Assembly: GCF_927798115.1 (NCBI RefSeq)
Contig: NZ_CAKMMG010000002.1
Location: 186,001 to 250,000, forward strand
Length of the DNA: 64,000 bases
DNA from: Paenibacillus auburnensis
GTDB taxonomy: Bacteria > Bacillota > Bacilli > Paenibacillales > Paenibacillaceae
Reading direction: 5' to 3'
Shown here: positions 8,371 to 20,361 of the stretch, piece after piece
How the letters are laid out: each line of letters begins with the position of its first letter
Position numbering within the stretch: the first letter of the stretch is position 1
Translations under genes and position numbers: made by a program
The notes under the pieces: generated by a model
The model's input: the letters and a program-made list of their open reading frames with translations, nothing else
Databases searched by the model: none
Told to the model about the DNA's origin: nothing

Positions 8371-8434
8371 CAAAAAAATACGTATCCGAATGCCTTGGAC
8401 TCATGAGTCTCAAGACACTAACGGATACGTATTT
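8371..8434 (-). terminator. Long hairpin terminator of the suf operon
   Basis: AAATACGTATCCG at 8376-8388 pairs perfectly with CGGATACGTATTT at 8422-8434. A second inner palindrome (GACTCATGAGTC) sits in the loop. A T tract of seven follows on the minus strand, 20 bases after sufB. Confidence 0.85.
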
Positions 8435-8453
8435 GAAGGTGGCTCAAGAAATT

Positions 8454-9851
8454 TTAACCGATACTGCCTTCCATCTCGAACTTGATGAGACGGTTCATTT
8501 CCACCGCATATTCCATCGGCAGCTCTTTGGTGAACGGTTCGATGAAGCCCATAACGATCATTTGGGTGGCTTCAGCTTCTGTAAGGCCGCGGCTCATCAG
8601 GTAGAAGAGCTGTTCCTCGGAAACCTTCGATACCGTTGCCTCATGCTCCAGGACAATGTTGTCGTTCATAATTTCGTTGTACGGAATGGTATCCGAAGTA
8701 GACTGGTTATCCAGAATGAGCGTATCGCACTTAATGTTCGATTTCGCACCTTCCGCCTGACGGCCGAAGGAGGCCAGACCGCGGTAAGTTACCTTGCCGC
8801 CGTGTTTACTGATCGATTTGGATACGATGGTTGAGGTTGTGTCCGGTGCCAGGTGAATCATCTTGGCGCCTGCATCCTGGTGCTGGCCTTTGCCTGCAAC
8901 CGCGATCGACAAGACCGAACCTTTGGCTCCGCGGCCTTTCAGGACAACCGCAGGATACTTCATGGTCAGCTTGGAGCCGATGTTGCCGTCCACCCATTCC
9001 ATGGTGGCATTCTCTTCGGCTACAGCGCGTTTGGTTACCAGGTTGTAGATGTTCGGAGCCCAGTTCTGAATGGTCGTATAACGAACACGTGCGTTCTTCA
9101 TACACAGAATTTCAACAACTGCGCTGTGCAGGGAGTTCGTGCTGTAGATTGGAGCTGTACAGCCCTCTACATAATGCACGAAGCTATCTTCGTCTGCAAG
9201 GATCAGCGTACGCTCGAACTGTCCCATGTTCTCGGAGTTGATGCGGAAGTAGGCCTGCAGAGGCACTTCACACTTCACGCCTTTTGGAACATAGATGAAG
9301 CTTCCGCCTGACCATACGGCACTGTTCAGTGCGGCAAATTTATTATCGGCCGGAGGAATAATCGTTCCGAAGAATTTCTTGAACAGCTCAGGATGCTCAC
9401 GCAGTGCAGTGTCGGTATCCGTGAAGATTACCCCTTGATCCTCAAGGTTCTTCTGCATGCTGTGATATACAACCTCTGATTCATACTGGGCAGAGACACC
9501 CGCGAGGAACTTCTGCTCCGCTTCGGGAATTCCCAGCTTATCGAAGGTTTCCTTGATTTCGGAAGGAACTTCCTCCCAGGTCTTCCCTTGCTTCTCGGAA
9601 GGTCTTACATAGTACTGGATGTCTTCGAAATCGAGATCATTCAAGTCGCCGCCCCACTGAGGCATCGGCATCTTGCGGAACTGCTCCAGAGATTTCAGAC
9701 GAAAATTCAGCATCCACTCCGGCTCATTTTTGATTGCGGAAATTTCCCGTACAATTTCTTCCGTGAGTCCTTTACCAGACTGAAATATCGACTTGTGCTC
9801 ATCACGGAATCCGTACTGGTATTCCTCCATATCAGGCGCTTTCTTAGCCAT
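8454..9851 (-). CDS. sufB: Fe-S cluster assembly scaffold protein SufB
   Basis: 465 residues, the usual length for Bacillus-type SufB. SufB is part of the SufBCD scaffold that assembles iron-sulfur clusters in the cytosol. The N-terminal part (YQYGFRDE) and the beta-helix core ([39 protein letters not shown]) are typical, as is the C-terminal [19 protein letters not shown]. It is the last gene of sufC-sufD-sufS-sufU-sufB, 19 bases after sufU, and is followed by a long terminator. The ATG at 9851 has AAGGAGG 6 bases upstream. Confidence 0.97.
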   Translation of the reverse strand: MAKKAPDMEEYQYGFRDEHKSIFQSGKGLTEEIVREISAIKNEPEWMLNFRLKSLEQFRKMPMPQWGGDLNDLDFEDIQYYVRPSEKQGKTWEEVPSEIKETFDKLGIPEAEQKFLAGVSAQYESEVVYHSMQKNLEDQGVIFTDTDTALREHPELFKKFFGTIIPPADNKFAALNSAVWSGGSFIYVPKGVKCEVPLQAYFRINSENMGQFERTLILADEDSFVHYVEGCTAPIYSTNSLHSAVVEILCMKNARVRYTTIQNWAPNIYNLVTKRAVAEENATMEWVDGNIGSKLTMKYPAVVLKGRGAKGSVLSIAVAGKGQHQDAGAKMIHLAPDTTSTIVSKSISKHGGKVTYRGLASFGRQAEGAKSNIKCDTLILDNQSTSDTIPYNEIMNDNIVLEHEATVSKVSEEQLFYLMSRGLTEAEATQMIVMGFIEPFTKELPMEYAVEMNRLIKFEMEGSIG

Positions 9852-9870
9852 GGTATCAGCCTCCTTATTT

Positions 9871-12822
<2,952 letters not shown>

Positions 12823-12851
12823 AAGTGGTTTCCTCCTTCCTGGCGTCTTAT

Positions 12852-13634
12852 TTATGCTTCCTGTCCTACAGTTTCATCTTCAATGCCAAGCTCTTCCTTA
12901 ACCCATTCGTAACCTTCGGCTTCCAGACGTTCAGCCAATTCAGGTCCGCCGGACTTCACAATACGTCCCTGCATCATGACATGTACGAAATCGGGTTTGA
13001 TATAATTCAACAGGCGCTGATAGTGGGTAATAACCAGGAAGCCGCGTTCCGGGCTTCTCATGGAGTTCACGCCTTCAGCAACGATTTTGAGCGCATCGAT
13101 ATCAAGGCCGGAGTCAATTTCGTCAAGAATGACGATTTTTGGATCCAGCATCATCATTTGAAGAATTTCATTACGTTTCTTCTCACCGCCGGAGAAACCT
13201 TCATTCAGATAGCGGTGCAGGAATTCCGGATTCATTTCCAGTTCTTTCATTTTTGCTTCCATCTGACGGATGAAGCGGATCAGGGAAATTTCACTGCCCT
13301 CTTCACGGCGGGAATTAATTGCACTGCGCAGGAAGTCAGAGTTAGTGACTCCGGAGATTTCGCTTGGATACTGCATTGCCAGGAACAGACCGGCACGCGC
13401 ACGTTCATCCACCGCCATCTCCAGCAGGTCTTCTCCTTCAAGGACAGCTGTACCAGCTGTAACTTCATACTTCGGATGACCCATCAATGCCGAAGCCAGG
13501 GTACTTTTACCGGTACCATTCGGTCCCATGATGGCATGGATTTCTCCACCCTTCATCTGAAGATTGATCCCTTTCAGAATCTCTTTCCCTTCAATCGTCG
13601 CTTTCAGTCCCTCAATGACAAAATCTGCTGCCAT
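12852..13634 (-). CDS. sufC: Fe-S cluster assembly ATPase SufC
   Basis: 260 residues, the ABC-type ATPase of the SufBCD complex. Walker A is GPNGTGKST (37-45), the signature is SGGEKKRNEI and Walker B is IVILDEIDSGLD. The ATG at 13634 has GGAGGG 9 bases upstream; an in-frame ATG at 13652 overlaps that ribosome binding site and is rejected. It is the first gene of the operon and lies 105 bases after a strong promoter that carries a Fur-like box. Confidence 0.97.
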   Translation of the reverse strand: MAADFVIEGLKATIEGKEILKGINLQMKGGEIHAIMGPNGTGKSTLASALMGHPKYEVTAGTAVLEGEDLLEMAVDERARAGLFLAMQYPSEISGVTNSDFLRSAINSRREEGSEISLIRFIRQMEAKMKELEMNPEFLHRYLNEGFSGGEKKRNEILQMMMLDPKIVILDEIDSGLDIDALKIVAEGVNSMRSPERGFLVITHYQRLLNYIKPDFVHVMMQGRIVKSGGPELAERLEAEGYEWVKEELGIEDETVGQEA

Positions 13635-13738
13635 AATTAATATTCCCTCCACTCATCAATTTGCGAAATCAGAAAGTTGTATTGTCACAGGATTTCCCTG
13701 ATCGCCAGCACAATTAGATTTTATATCACATTATAATA

Positions 13739-13767
13739 ATTATAAACAGAATCCGATTGATTATCAA
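13739..13767 (-). promoter_or_regulatory. Sigma-A-type promoter of the suf operon
   Basis: On the minus strand TTGATA (13762-13767) and TATAAT (13739-13744) are separated by exactly 17 bases, near consensus. The -35 hexamer lies inside the Fur-like box. Confidence 0.8.
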
Positions 13768-13776
13768 TGATTCTCA
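13758..13776 (-). promoter_or_regulatory. Fur-like box over the suf -35 region
   Basis: The minus strand reads TGAGAATCATTGATAATCA, which contains the GAGAATCATT and TGATAAT elements of Fur boxes and matches a 7-1-7 site imperfectly. Iron-responsive control of suf is an inference from this match. Confidence 0.5.
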
Positions 13777-13867
13777 CTAATTTTATTACAAAGCATTTCT
13801 TTTTACAATTGTTGCTTTTCAATTTTCAAACCCTTCATCCATCTTTTAACACTTATTAATTAGGAAG

Positions 13868-14440
13868 TTATTCCTGCAAAGCGGATATGATTGCTGCTCT
13901 TCTGCTGGCAAATGCATCATCACTTAGGACTGGCCGCCATTGCCGCATACCGGGAGCATTCGTAAGCTCAATCCAGGACCTGCAACCTGAATATTCCGGA
14001 AGCACTTGAATCGTAACCGGTGTATCCGGGACGTATACGCGAAGCAGCAGGACATGCAGCGGCTCCTTGGCTTTCCAGCGCAGCCTTTCAGCAGCCAGAC
14101 CTTCACTCCAGATATGGAAAGGATACAGCCGCTTCAGCTGTTCCAGATCATGGACTTCCAAATCTGCTGCAGCTTCAGCATATGCGCGTAATGGAACGGT
14201 TTCGGTGCTTGCCGCTTCATCGGCCAACGTCTGGTCAACCAGATGGCGAAACTGCTCCTTGAGCAGTTCCGTACGCTGATGCTCATAGGTGGGAAAAAGA
14301 TAGAACGAAGGGCTTTTCAGCTCAAAACGCCTTGTTTCTTCTTCAATGCCCCCCTTGCGCAGGAGCATGATTTGCTGTCCTTCGGTTAAAGCTTGTACGG
14401 CAGAAGCCCACTCCTTCAGAGCTACAGGGTTAATATTCAA
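13868..14440 (-). CDS. DUF1802 family protein
   Basis: 190 residues. The sequence begins NPVALKEWASAVQALTEGQQ followed by MLLRKGGIEEE, and continues FELKSPSFYLFPTYEHQ, all typical of DUF1802, a family without a known biochemical role. No signal peptide or membrane helix. The start is TTG at 14440, 6 bases after AGGAGAGG. It lies upstream of the suf operon on the same strand, but the suf promoter sits between them, so co-transcription is not needed. The C-terminus around residues 165-190 has no recognisable motif. Confidence 0.8.
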   Translation of the reverse strand: MNINPVALKEWASAVQALTEGQQIMLLRKGGIEEETRRFELKSPSFYLFPTYEHQRTELLKEQFRHLVDQTLADEAASTETVPLRAYAEAAADLEVHDLEQLKRLYPFHIWSEGLAAERLRWKAKEPLHVLLLRVYVPDTPVTIQVLPEYSGCRSWIELTNAPGMRQWRPVLSDDAFASRRAAIISALQE

Positions 14441-14574
14441 CGGCGACCTCTCCTTTCAATCCTCAGGATGACAAACAGAAAGTTTATTAAGAATTATATA
14501 ACTTGCAGCAGCTGTCTACAAATTGCATGAATTACATATGTACACGAAACTTATATTCAATTGTGCCCCGTAGC

Positions 14575-14606
14575 AGCAAAAAAATAAAGCCTCCACACGG
14601 GAGGCT
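14575..14606 (-). terminator. Terminator of dps
   Basis: AGCCTCC and GGAGGCT form a 7-bp stem with a 5-base loop, followed on the minus strand by TTATTTTTTT. Confidence 0.85.
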
Positions 14607-14642
14607 CTATTCCATTTGTCCTTAAGAGTTACTTTACGCTTC

Positions 14643-15104
14643 TCAGCCCAGGAAAGAACGCAGCATCCATTGATTTTTTTCAAGATCGGTACGGATCTTG
14701 ATGAACAAATCGGCGGTCGGCTGGTCGCTGATCTGTTCGGCAAGCTCAATGCCCTCCGTCAATTCCTCAGCTACCGTCGCAAAATCCTCAATCAGGGTCT
14801 GTACCATGCCCCGGGTATCTTCCTTGCCGGTTGCTTCCTGAATTGTAGCGATTTCCAGATATTCTTTCATGGTCGCTGCCGGGCTGCCCTTGATGCTGAG
14901 CAGGCGTTCAGCCACCTCGTCCATTTTGAGGGTAACATCATCATACAGCTCTTCAAATTTCACGTGCAGGGAGAAAAATTGCTCTCCTTTTACATACCAG
15001 TGATAATTATGAATTTTGACGTACAGTATGTTCAAGTTCGCTACTTGACGGTTAAGTACTTGTTCCAGTGAAGCCGTATTGACTTTGTTAGATGCTTTAG
15101 CCAT
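14643..15104 (-). CDS. dps: Dps/ferritin-like DNA-protection protein
   Basis: 153 residues, a four-helix Dps-type ferritin. Dps dodecamers oxidise and store iron and protect DNA under peroxide stress or starvation. The inter-subunit ferroxidase ligands are visible: H35 (NYHWYVKG), H47 (FFSLHVKFEELYDD), D62 and E66 (MDEVAERL). The start at 15104 (MAKASNKVN) is placed 11 bases after AAGGA; the upstream in-frame ATG at 15116 lies within that ribosome binding site. No clear PerR box is visible upstream. Its terminator is strong, so it is a single-gene unit. Confidence 0.9.
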   Translation of the reverse strand: MAKASNKVNTASLEQVLNRQVANLNILYVKIHNYHWYVKGEQFFSLHVKFEELYDDVTLKMDEVAERLLSIKGSPAATMKEYLEIATIQEATGKEDTRGMVQTLIEDFATVAEELTEGIELAEQISDQPTADLFIKIRTDLEKNQWMLRSFLG

Positions 15105-15319
15105 TAGTGATCCCATCCTTATCCATAATTTTTGCCGGCAAGCATGTCCATCTTCCGGCTGCAGTTGTCTATATTCATTTTACCCTTCCGGATGAAGGAC
15201 GAAACAAAGACAAGCTGTCCTTCCTCAGCAGGCTACGGCACAGCTGCAGTCTTCACCTACTCGTAGGATGACCATGTATCGCGGCCTTATGCTCTTTTTT
15301 TGCACCCGGCTGAACATAA

Positions 15320-15336
15320 GGGGCCCTGGCGGCCCC
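15320..15336 (-). terminator. Weak hairpin after the YunC-like gene
   Basis: GGGGCC and GGCCCC form a 6-bp GC stem with a 5-base loop. Only TTATGTT follows on the minus strand, so termination may be incomplete. Confidence 0.4.
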
Positions 15337-15366
15337 TCATGACTTTTACAGCTCTTTGAGTGTTAC

Positions 15367-15669
15367 TCAGAGCATGAGAAGCAGTGCTTCCGCACCAGTC
15401 ATTCCTGGCACAATACCCAGATTCTCTGCTTCTATAGTAACGGATTCCAGCGGAGCGGCAAGCAATTGCGCTAAGGTGCGCACGCCTACTGCCCTTGCTG
15501 CAATGATCTTCCGGTCGCTTAGTGTTTCATTAAGCAGGCCCACGTCGAGTGCTCCGCACATAATATATCCCCGGCTTGTGCTGACAGTAAGCAGGGTTGT
15601 TTTAGGCAGCTTAACCTCGACACCCACCAGAGTATGACCGCCTACCTGAACAGGCTCTATCGTAACCAA
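15367..15669 (-). CDS. yunC: DUF1805 protein, YunC-like
   Basis: 100 residues. The sequence GGHTLVGVEVKLPKTTLLTV, then SRGYIMCGALDVGLLN, then ARAVGVRTLAQLLAAP is the DUF1805 fold seen in B. subtilis YunC. The function is unknown. The start is TTG at 15669, 8 bases after AAAGGAGG. No neighbouring gene is functionally related, although a YunD-like gene is present at the left end of the window. Confidence 0.82.
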   Translation of the reverse strand: MVTIEPVQVGGHTLVGVEVKLPKTTLLTVSTSRGYIMCGALDVGLLNETLSDRKIIAARAVGVRTLAQLLAAPLESVTIEAENLGIVPGMTGAEALLLML

Positions 15670-15871
15670 TTTGCAGCTCCTCCTTTTTTCATATGCACGT
15701 TGTATGTGTATGCGTCTATCCCTATATGCGTGTGGACGTATAAGCCTATCCGCTTACAAATACCGGAGCCTTTAGTCCTTATTTCAAGCAATCAGGTATA
15801 TGATTATTGCCTGTTTAGTGGTATAGTTTATTTGATTTACCAATCGATTTAACGACAAAGCTGGGGGATAT

Positions 15872-16378
15872 ATGGACAAGAAACTACAAAACACGGACGG
15901 TAATTATTTATTTAACGTCGACATCTTGATTAATGCCCGTACCAACCCGCTTGCACTGCAATTTTTACTGGAAGTGTTGAATAATAGCGACAAAGTTACA
16001 GATTTCAACATTAACTCGGGTCTTGAGCTGGGGAGAACGATAGATACACTTCTCCGTTCGGCAAAAATGGCCCTTAAACAAGAGTCTGCACAGCCAATCC
16101 CCATTAAATTGCCAGTAAAACCGGCGAACGAGCAAACTGATAAGCGCAACGCTTCCAAGGCGGCACCTGAAATTCCAGCCGATGCCTTTGCAAAAATCCG
16201 GCAATATATTAAGAACAACCAGTTGGTCCGTCTCCGGACGAACAGTCCAGGCAAGCAGATGTCTATGCCCTGCCGGATTCTGAATTTTGATGATGCTGCC
16301 TACACGATAAGCGTCTATCATGTGGATGAGAAGCAAGTCTATACCTTCAACCTTAATGAAATCGATGAATTTGTGTAA
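15872..16378 (+). CDS. Unknown protein, possibly Paenibacillaceae-specific
   Basis: 168 residues with no family I can name. The N-terminal half (about 1-75) is helical, with NVDILINARTNPLALQFLLE. A Lys/Pro/Ala-rich linker (75-105) follows. The C-terminal part (about 105-168) reads AFAKIRQYIKNNQLVRLRT and SVYHVDEKQVYTFNLNEIDE and looks like a small beta-rich domain. There is no signal peptide or membrane helix. The ribosome binding site is GGGGGA before ATG 15872, and a terminator follows, so it is a real single-gene unit. Confidence 0.7.
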   Translation: MDKKLQNTDGNYLFNVDILINARTNPLALQFLLEVLNNSDKVTDFNINSGLELGRTIDTLLRSAKMALKQESAQPIPIKLPVKPANEQTDKRNASKAAPEIPADAFAKIRQYIKNNQLVRLRTNSPGKQMSMPCRILNFDDAAYTISVYHVDEKQVYTFNLNEIDEFV

Positions 16379-16400
16379 GGGCCTTCTTCTCAGCAATGCA

Positions 16401-16447
16401 AACAAGCACCTCCCGGGAATCATTCAGCGGGCAGGTGCTTGTTTTTT
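16401..16447. terminator. Bidirectional terminator
   Basis: AACAAGCACCT pairs with AGGTGCTTGTT around a GC-containing inner hairpin. TTTTTT follows on the plus strand; the minus strand has a weaker T run. It separates two convergent genes. Confidence 0.8.
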
Positions 16448-16463
16448 AATTATGATACCAGAA

Positions 16464-16841
16464 TCAGCTTTTACGGGAAAAGGCTTCCCAGGCCAAACAA
16501 ATCCAGCCGGCGATAAAGCATACACCACCCAAAGGGGTAATGGCTCCCAGGATACTGATGCCAGTGATACTAAGTACATACAGGCTACCGGAGAACAGTA
16601 TTATGCCTGCAATCAGCAGCCGGCCTGCCCAGCGCAGGCGGGTACTTTCACCCCATTGTCCTACAACCAGGGCGATCAGGATCAGGCCTAATGCATGTAC
16701 CATGTGATAATGAACTCCGGTCTCATACACCTGCAAATGGTCCTCACTGATCACTGTCTTCAGCATATGCGCCCCGAAGGCGCCGATCCCCACTGACAGC
16801 ATCGCCAGCAATGCCCCCCAAGCCATAAATCTTCGTTGCAT
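16464..16841 (-). CDS. DUF423 family membrane protein (YwdK-like)
   Basis: 125 residues with four predicted membrane helices (about 5-25, 45-63, 70-90, 97-117). The motif GAFGAHMLK near residue 22 and the later ITPLGGVCFIAGW segment are typical of DUF423, a small inner-membrane family of unknown role. The ribosome binding site lies in GGAGTTGTAACTGCG before ATG 16841. It is converging on the previous gene and shares its terminator. Confidence 0.85.
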   Translation of the reverse strand: MQRRFMAWGALLAMLSVGIGAFGAHMLKTVISEDHLQVYETGVHYHMVHALGLILIALVVGQWGESTRLRWAGRLLIAGIILFSGSLYVLSITGISILGAITPLGGVCFIAGWICLAWEAFSRKS

Positions 16842-17009
16842 CGCAGTTACAACTCCTTATCCTTAATCTCTCCTTATCTTAACGTATCAGCAGCGTTGAA
16901 TTCCAGCTCAGACCCTTTCATAATTTTCATCATTACTCTTGCATTTACTGCTGTCTTGTGAAAAAGTGAAAGGAGTATCATTCAACCCTATTCACGAGGA
17001 GTGCAATAC

Positions 17010-17471
17010 ATGGATTATAATCCACCACCAAGATCAGAGCTGCCGGAAGGTCCGGCGGACCCATCTTTATCCGGACATGGAGCGCCGGCGAATATTGAAC
17101 CGGAATATGTATTTCAGGAAAACAAGCGTGATTTCAAGCATTCGGGACCCGGTATCGCCTCTTTTGTCATCGCTTTGGTTACACTGGTCGGCTATGCGGT
17201 TTCCTTCGTATTCGTAGGCATGCAAGCCTCTGACATTCTTAGCAACAGCAATGATGTGATCGCTGATTCTTCCGAAACCATTATGTTCCTAGGGCTGACC
17301 GTACTGATTCTTGCGGCCGTTAATGTAATTGGTGCTGTCATCGGCATTATCGGGCTTACGCTCCGCCGGCGCAGGAAAGTATTTGCTATTATCGGCACGA
17401 TAATTAATGGAGCGATCCTTCTGCTGTTCATGCTGTTGATCGCTACCATACTGGTCAATGCCGGCGCGTAA
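17010..17471 (+). CDS. Small membrane protein with a polar N-terminus
   Basis: 153 residues. The first about 45 are polar and proline-rich (MDYNPPPRSELPEGPADPSL). Three hydrophobic segments follow at about 47-70, 87-113 and 120-145. The organisation resembles the DUF4064/DUF4190 type of small membrane proteins, but I do not assign a family firmly. ATG 17010 is 8 bases after GAGGAG; the in-frame GTG at 17001 overlaps that site. Confidence 0.7.
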   Translation: MDYNPPPRSELPEGPADPSLSGHGAPANIEPEYVFQENKRDFKHSGPGIASFVIALVTLVGYAVSFVFVGMQASDILSNSNDVIADSSETIMFLGLTVLILAAVNVIGAVIGIIGLTLRRRRKVFAIIGTIINGAILLLFMLLIATILVNAGA

Positions 17472-17501
17472 GATTTCTGATGCTTTTTGGATTTTATAGT
17501 A

Positions 17502-17541
17502 AAACAGGCCGTTCCCGGAATGCTAGGGACGGCCTGTTTGC
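17502..17541. terminator. Bidirectional terminator
   Basis: AAACAGGCCGT-TCCC pairs with GGGA-CGGCCTGTTT between two convergent genes. Confidence 0.85.
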
Positions 17542-17548
17542 TGCTAAA

Positions 17549-18442
17549 TTAGCGATTGACGATCGAATCCAGCGATGCATAGACATGCGGACCGAAGCCT
17601 TCAGAGGCTTCCCGCTGGGGGATATTCAGCTTGATGATGTAGCCCTGCCCGTCAATCTCCTTAACAATATATTGGCGGGTGAGGCCGGAGCCCATTGCAG
17701 TCAGGTATAGTCTTAGTCCGGACATCCGCTGATCCCGCTCCTCTTGGCTGAGTGCGGTGACTTCTCCCGTAGCCGAAAGCTCTTCACGGCCCTCTTCAGC
17801 CAGAGCATCCAGATTAAAATCGGCAGGCAGCTTAGTAATTTCAGCATAGTATTCGGGGTCTACCTTCATCGCCAGCTTATTACTGGATTTGTCGAAGGTG
17901 AATATATCAAATACGTACAGTGAATACCCTTCACCTTCAGCAAGGCTTGCCGTTTTCTCTTCCTCCATCCCTTCAAGCGTAAGCTTGATCACTTTGGTTT
18001 CGGGCAAGGCTCCAGCTTGAGCATCTTCTCCGGAGTCAGATGCTTTAATCAGCTTGGAAAGTACGCGCTGTACAACAGAAGGGTCACCTTCCACTGCTTT
18101 TTCCACATATTCAATAATGACAGGGTCATTCATCTCGAGCTCTGCAGGCGCATTCTCAGTGCCCAGCCCCAGCTCAAAAGCAATAGGGCCTTCTTCGGTC
18201 TCTATTTCTACAGAATGATTATCAATCTGACCGACATAAGTGCCGGTGCTCTGAATCGTCTGTGCTTCTGCAGTAGCGGCCGGGCTGGTTGACGGTGCAA
18301 TAGTACTCTCCGCCACAGGCGGAGAAGCGGTAGCCGTGGGTTCTCCGGGTGCTTCAACAGGACTTTTGCCTCCGCATGCCGTTATCGCCAGCATTAGTAC
18401 AGCCACAGCCGCGACTGCCGGTAAGGAACGTTGTGATCTCAT
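17549..18442 (-). CDS. Lipoprotein of unknown function
   Basis: 297 residues with an N-terminal lipoprotein signal: positive start, hydrophobic stretch and lipobox LAITAC (Cys at about residue 23). A long Pro/Thr/Ser/Ala-rich linker to about residue 65 would hold the folded part away from the membrane. The rest has two beta-rich segments: STGTYVGQIDNHSVEIETEE, and SLYVFDIFTFDKSSNKLAMK, which resembles a stress-response surface domain. No enzyme motif is seen. GAGGAGG precedes ATG 18442. The next gene on the same strand is 127 bases upstream. Confidence 0.75.
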   Translation of the reverse strand: MRSQRSLPAVAAVAVLMLAITACGGKSPVEAPGEPTATASPPVAESTIAPSTSPAATAEAQTIQSTGTYVGQIDNHSVEIETEEGPIAFELGLGTENAPAELEMNDPVIIEYVEKAVEGDPSVVQRVLSKLIKASDSGEDAQAGALPETKVIKLTLEGMEEEKTASLAEGEGYSLYVFDIFTFDKSSNKLAMKVDPEYYAEITKLPADFNLDALAEEGREELSATGEVTALSQEERDQRMSGLRLYLTAMGSGLTRQYIVKEIDGQGYIIKLNIPQREASEGFGPHVYASLDSIVNR

Positions 18443-18569
18443 GTTGACGGCCTCCTCAGATTTGCAGGATATCGTAATCTCTACCCTTATTAACGTTTAA
18501 CCCGTTGTCAGGGTTGCATAAACTTAGGCCCTCTTCACCTAACACGTCCGCAGAACCTGCTTACCGCTG

Positions 18570-20162
18570 TTAATCTGCACTGTAAGCAGCTACACCGTTG
18601 ACAACCGTCATCCGCACCTTTGCCCGCAGCAGCTCCTCGGCATCCGTCATGATCGCCCGGTCTAGCACCGTAAAGTCCGCATGATAGCCGGGTGTTATCC
18701 GGCCCCGTTCCCGTTCTTCTCCGGCAGCAGCAGCACTGCCTTCCGTGAACAGCTTGAGCGCCTGCCCAATACTCAGCTGCTCTTCCGGCATATAGCCCGC
18801 ATTCCGCTCTCCCGGCTTACGGCGCGTCACTGCGGCATGCATGCCCAAAAACGGGCTCAGCGGCTCGATCGGTGCATCACTCCCCCCGGCGCAGACAATT
18901 CCGGCCTGCAGGAGCTTCGCCCAGGCATATAGATATTCTGTTCTGGCCGGGCCTACCCGGTCCAACACCCAAGGGAAGTCGCTAGCCACAAAACGCGGCT
19001 GGATATCGGCGATCAGCCGCAGGCTACGCATCTGCTCCACCAGACTGCGATTCAGCACCTGCGCGTGAATGAACCGGTCCGGAAGGGCCGCATCCAGCGG
19101 CAGACGGACATGCTCCATCGCCGCAAGTGTCATCCGCGCTGCGGCGTCCCCAATGGCATGCACAGCTACGGGATAGGAGAGCCTGCGGGCCGATTTGACG
19201 ATTTCATTCAGACCCTCCTGAGTATGGATTGCGATGCCGGAGGTCTCAGGTGCATCGCTGTAAGGTTGCTCCAGCAGGGCAGTCCGTCCGCCGATGGCTC
19301 CGTCGGCGAACAGCTTAACTGCTCCGAGCCGCAGCCATTTGTCACCACTGCCGGCAGCAAGCCCCAGCTTTTCTACCTCCTGCAGGAAGGGGTAGTACAG
19401 CAGCTGATGTGTGCGGAAGAACAGGCCTTCTTCCCTCAGCTCACGGTGGATCCGCAGCATGGTTTCCACGCTGCCCAACAGCCGCAAATCCTCGGTATGC
19501 ACAGCGGTCAAGCCCAGAGAGAGCGCATCATGAATTCCTCTGCGGACTGCCTTCTTCAAGGCGGCATAATCCGGAGCCGGCTGCACTGCATTGAACGGCT
19601 GAACGGCATCCTCGTAAATCCAACCGTTCAGCTTCCCTTCACTGTCACGGCCATAAGCTCCTGAGGCAAAGTCCGGAGTTGAGGCTGTGACTCCGGCCCG
19701 CCGGAAGGCCTCACTATTGCCGAGAAAGGCGTGGAAGCAGGTCCGGGTCAGGAACACCGGATGCCGGTTTGTTACCTCATCGAGTTCGGATATATGCGGG
19801 GCTGCAGCGGGCTGGAACTCATTCTCGTTCCAGTTCAGGCCGAGAATCCATTCGCCCGGAGGCGTAATCTCCGCCCGCTTCGCGATGGCCTGCAGCATCT
19901 CTTCTTTAGATGTCATGCCGGTAAAGTCCAGCATATCCAGTTTCATGCCGTGCATCCCCAAATGCACATGGGCATCAACCAGACCGGGCAGAACATGCCC
20001 CCCGTCCCAATCGGTTACCGCATGTTCCCGCCCGGATAGCTGCAAGGACAGCTCCCGGCTTTTTCCTATGGCCGTAATGATGCCATGCTCCACAAGTACA
20101 GCATCATCTTCGGGGCGTCCGATGGCTGACAGATTTCCATTTTTGAACAAGGTTAACGTCAT
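18570..20162 (-). CDS. Metal-dependent amidohydrolase, YtcJ-like
   Basis: 530 residues of the amidohydrolase superfamily, Amidohydro_3 (YtcJ/LAF3) type. The metal-ligand motif is GLVDAHVHLG (about 60-70). Later conserved blocks are KLFADGAIGGRTALL, AVHAIGDAA and CAGGSDAPIEPLSP, and the C-terminal beta-sandwich piece ends in TPGYHADFTVLDR. Enzymes of this type hydrolyse amide or ester bonds of imported compounds; the substrate cannot be inferred. AAAGGAGCAG precedes ATG 20162. There is no transport gene next to it. Confidence 0.88.
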   Translation of the reverse strand: MTLTLFKNGNLSAIGRPEDDAVLVEHGIITAIGKSRELSLQLSGREHAVTDWDGGHVLPGLVDAHVHLGMHGMKLDMLDFTGMTSKEEMLQAIAKRAEITPPGEWILGLNWNENEFQPAAAPHISELDEVTNRHPVFLTRTCFHAFLGNSEAFRRAGVTASTPDFASGAYGRDSEGKLNGWIYEDAVQPFNAVQPAPDYAALKKAVRRGIHDALSLGLTAVHTEDLRLLGSVETMLRIHRELREEGLFFRTHQLLYYPFLQEVEKLGLAAGSGDKWLRLGAVKLFADGAIGGRTALLEQPYSDAPETSGIAIHTQEGLNEIVKSARRLSYPVAVHAIGDAAARMTLAAMEHVRLPLDAALPDRFIHAQVLNRSLVEQMRSLRLIADIQPRFVASDFPWVLDRVGPARTEYLYAWAKLLQAGIVCAGGSDAPIEPLSPFLGMHAAVTRRKPGERNAGYMPEEQLSIGQALKLFTEGSAAAAGEERERGRITPGYHADFTVLDRAIMTDAEELLRAKVRMTVVNGVAAYSAD

Positions 20163-20297
20163 ATTACTGCTCCTTTATATTGAAGTGTCCTTAATGGTTG
20201 ATATGAATGCTGCCTACATAGCTAATATATCATAAGACAGATGGTACTCGTCCTTAGCTGGTGACAGTGCGTTTTTAAGTTAAAGAGAGTTCGTTCA

Positions 20298-20324
20298 CAT
20301 ATCCCCCATCCCCATGAATATACT
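20298..20324 (+). promoter_or_regulatory. Possible sigma-E-type promoter of yhbH
   Basis: CATAT (20298-20302) and AATATACT (20317-20324) are separated by 14 bases, resembling the mother-cell sigma-E pattern. B. subtilis yhbH is a sporulation gene, which agrees. Confidence 0.35.
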
Positions 20325-20361
20325 TTAGTTACAACACATCCTTCAGTTCCAAGCTTATACC

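Noticed and set aside
12825..13640. Open frame of 271 codons on the plus strand opposite sufC
   Set aside because: It is the antisense shadow of a conserved gene, has no ribosome binding site and no protein-like composition. The same applies to long antisense frames opposite malP (46701-47735), the ABC ATPase gene (54520-55539) and spoVR (60863-61894).
15105..15366. PerR box upstream of dps
   Set aside because: No TTATAAT-N-ATTATAA-like sequence was found in the upstream region.
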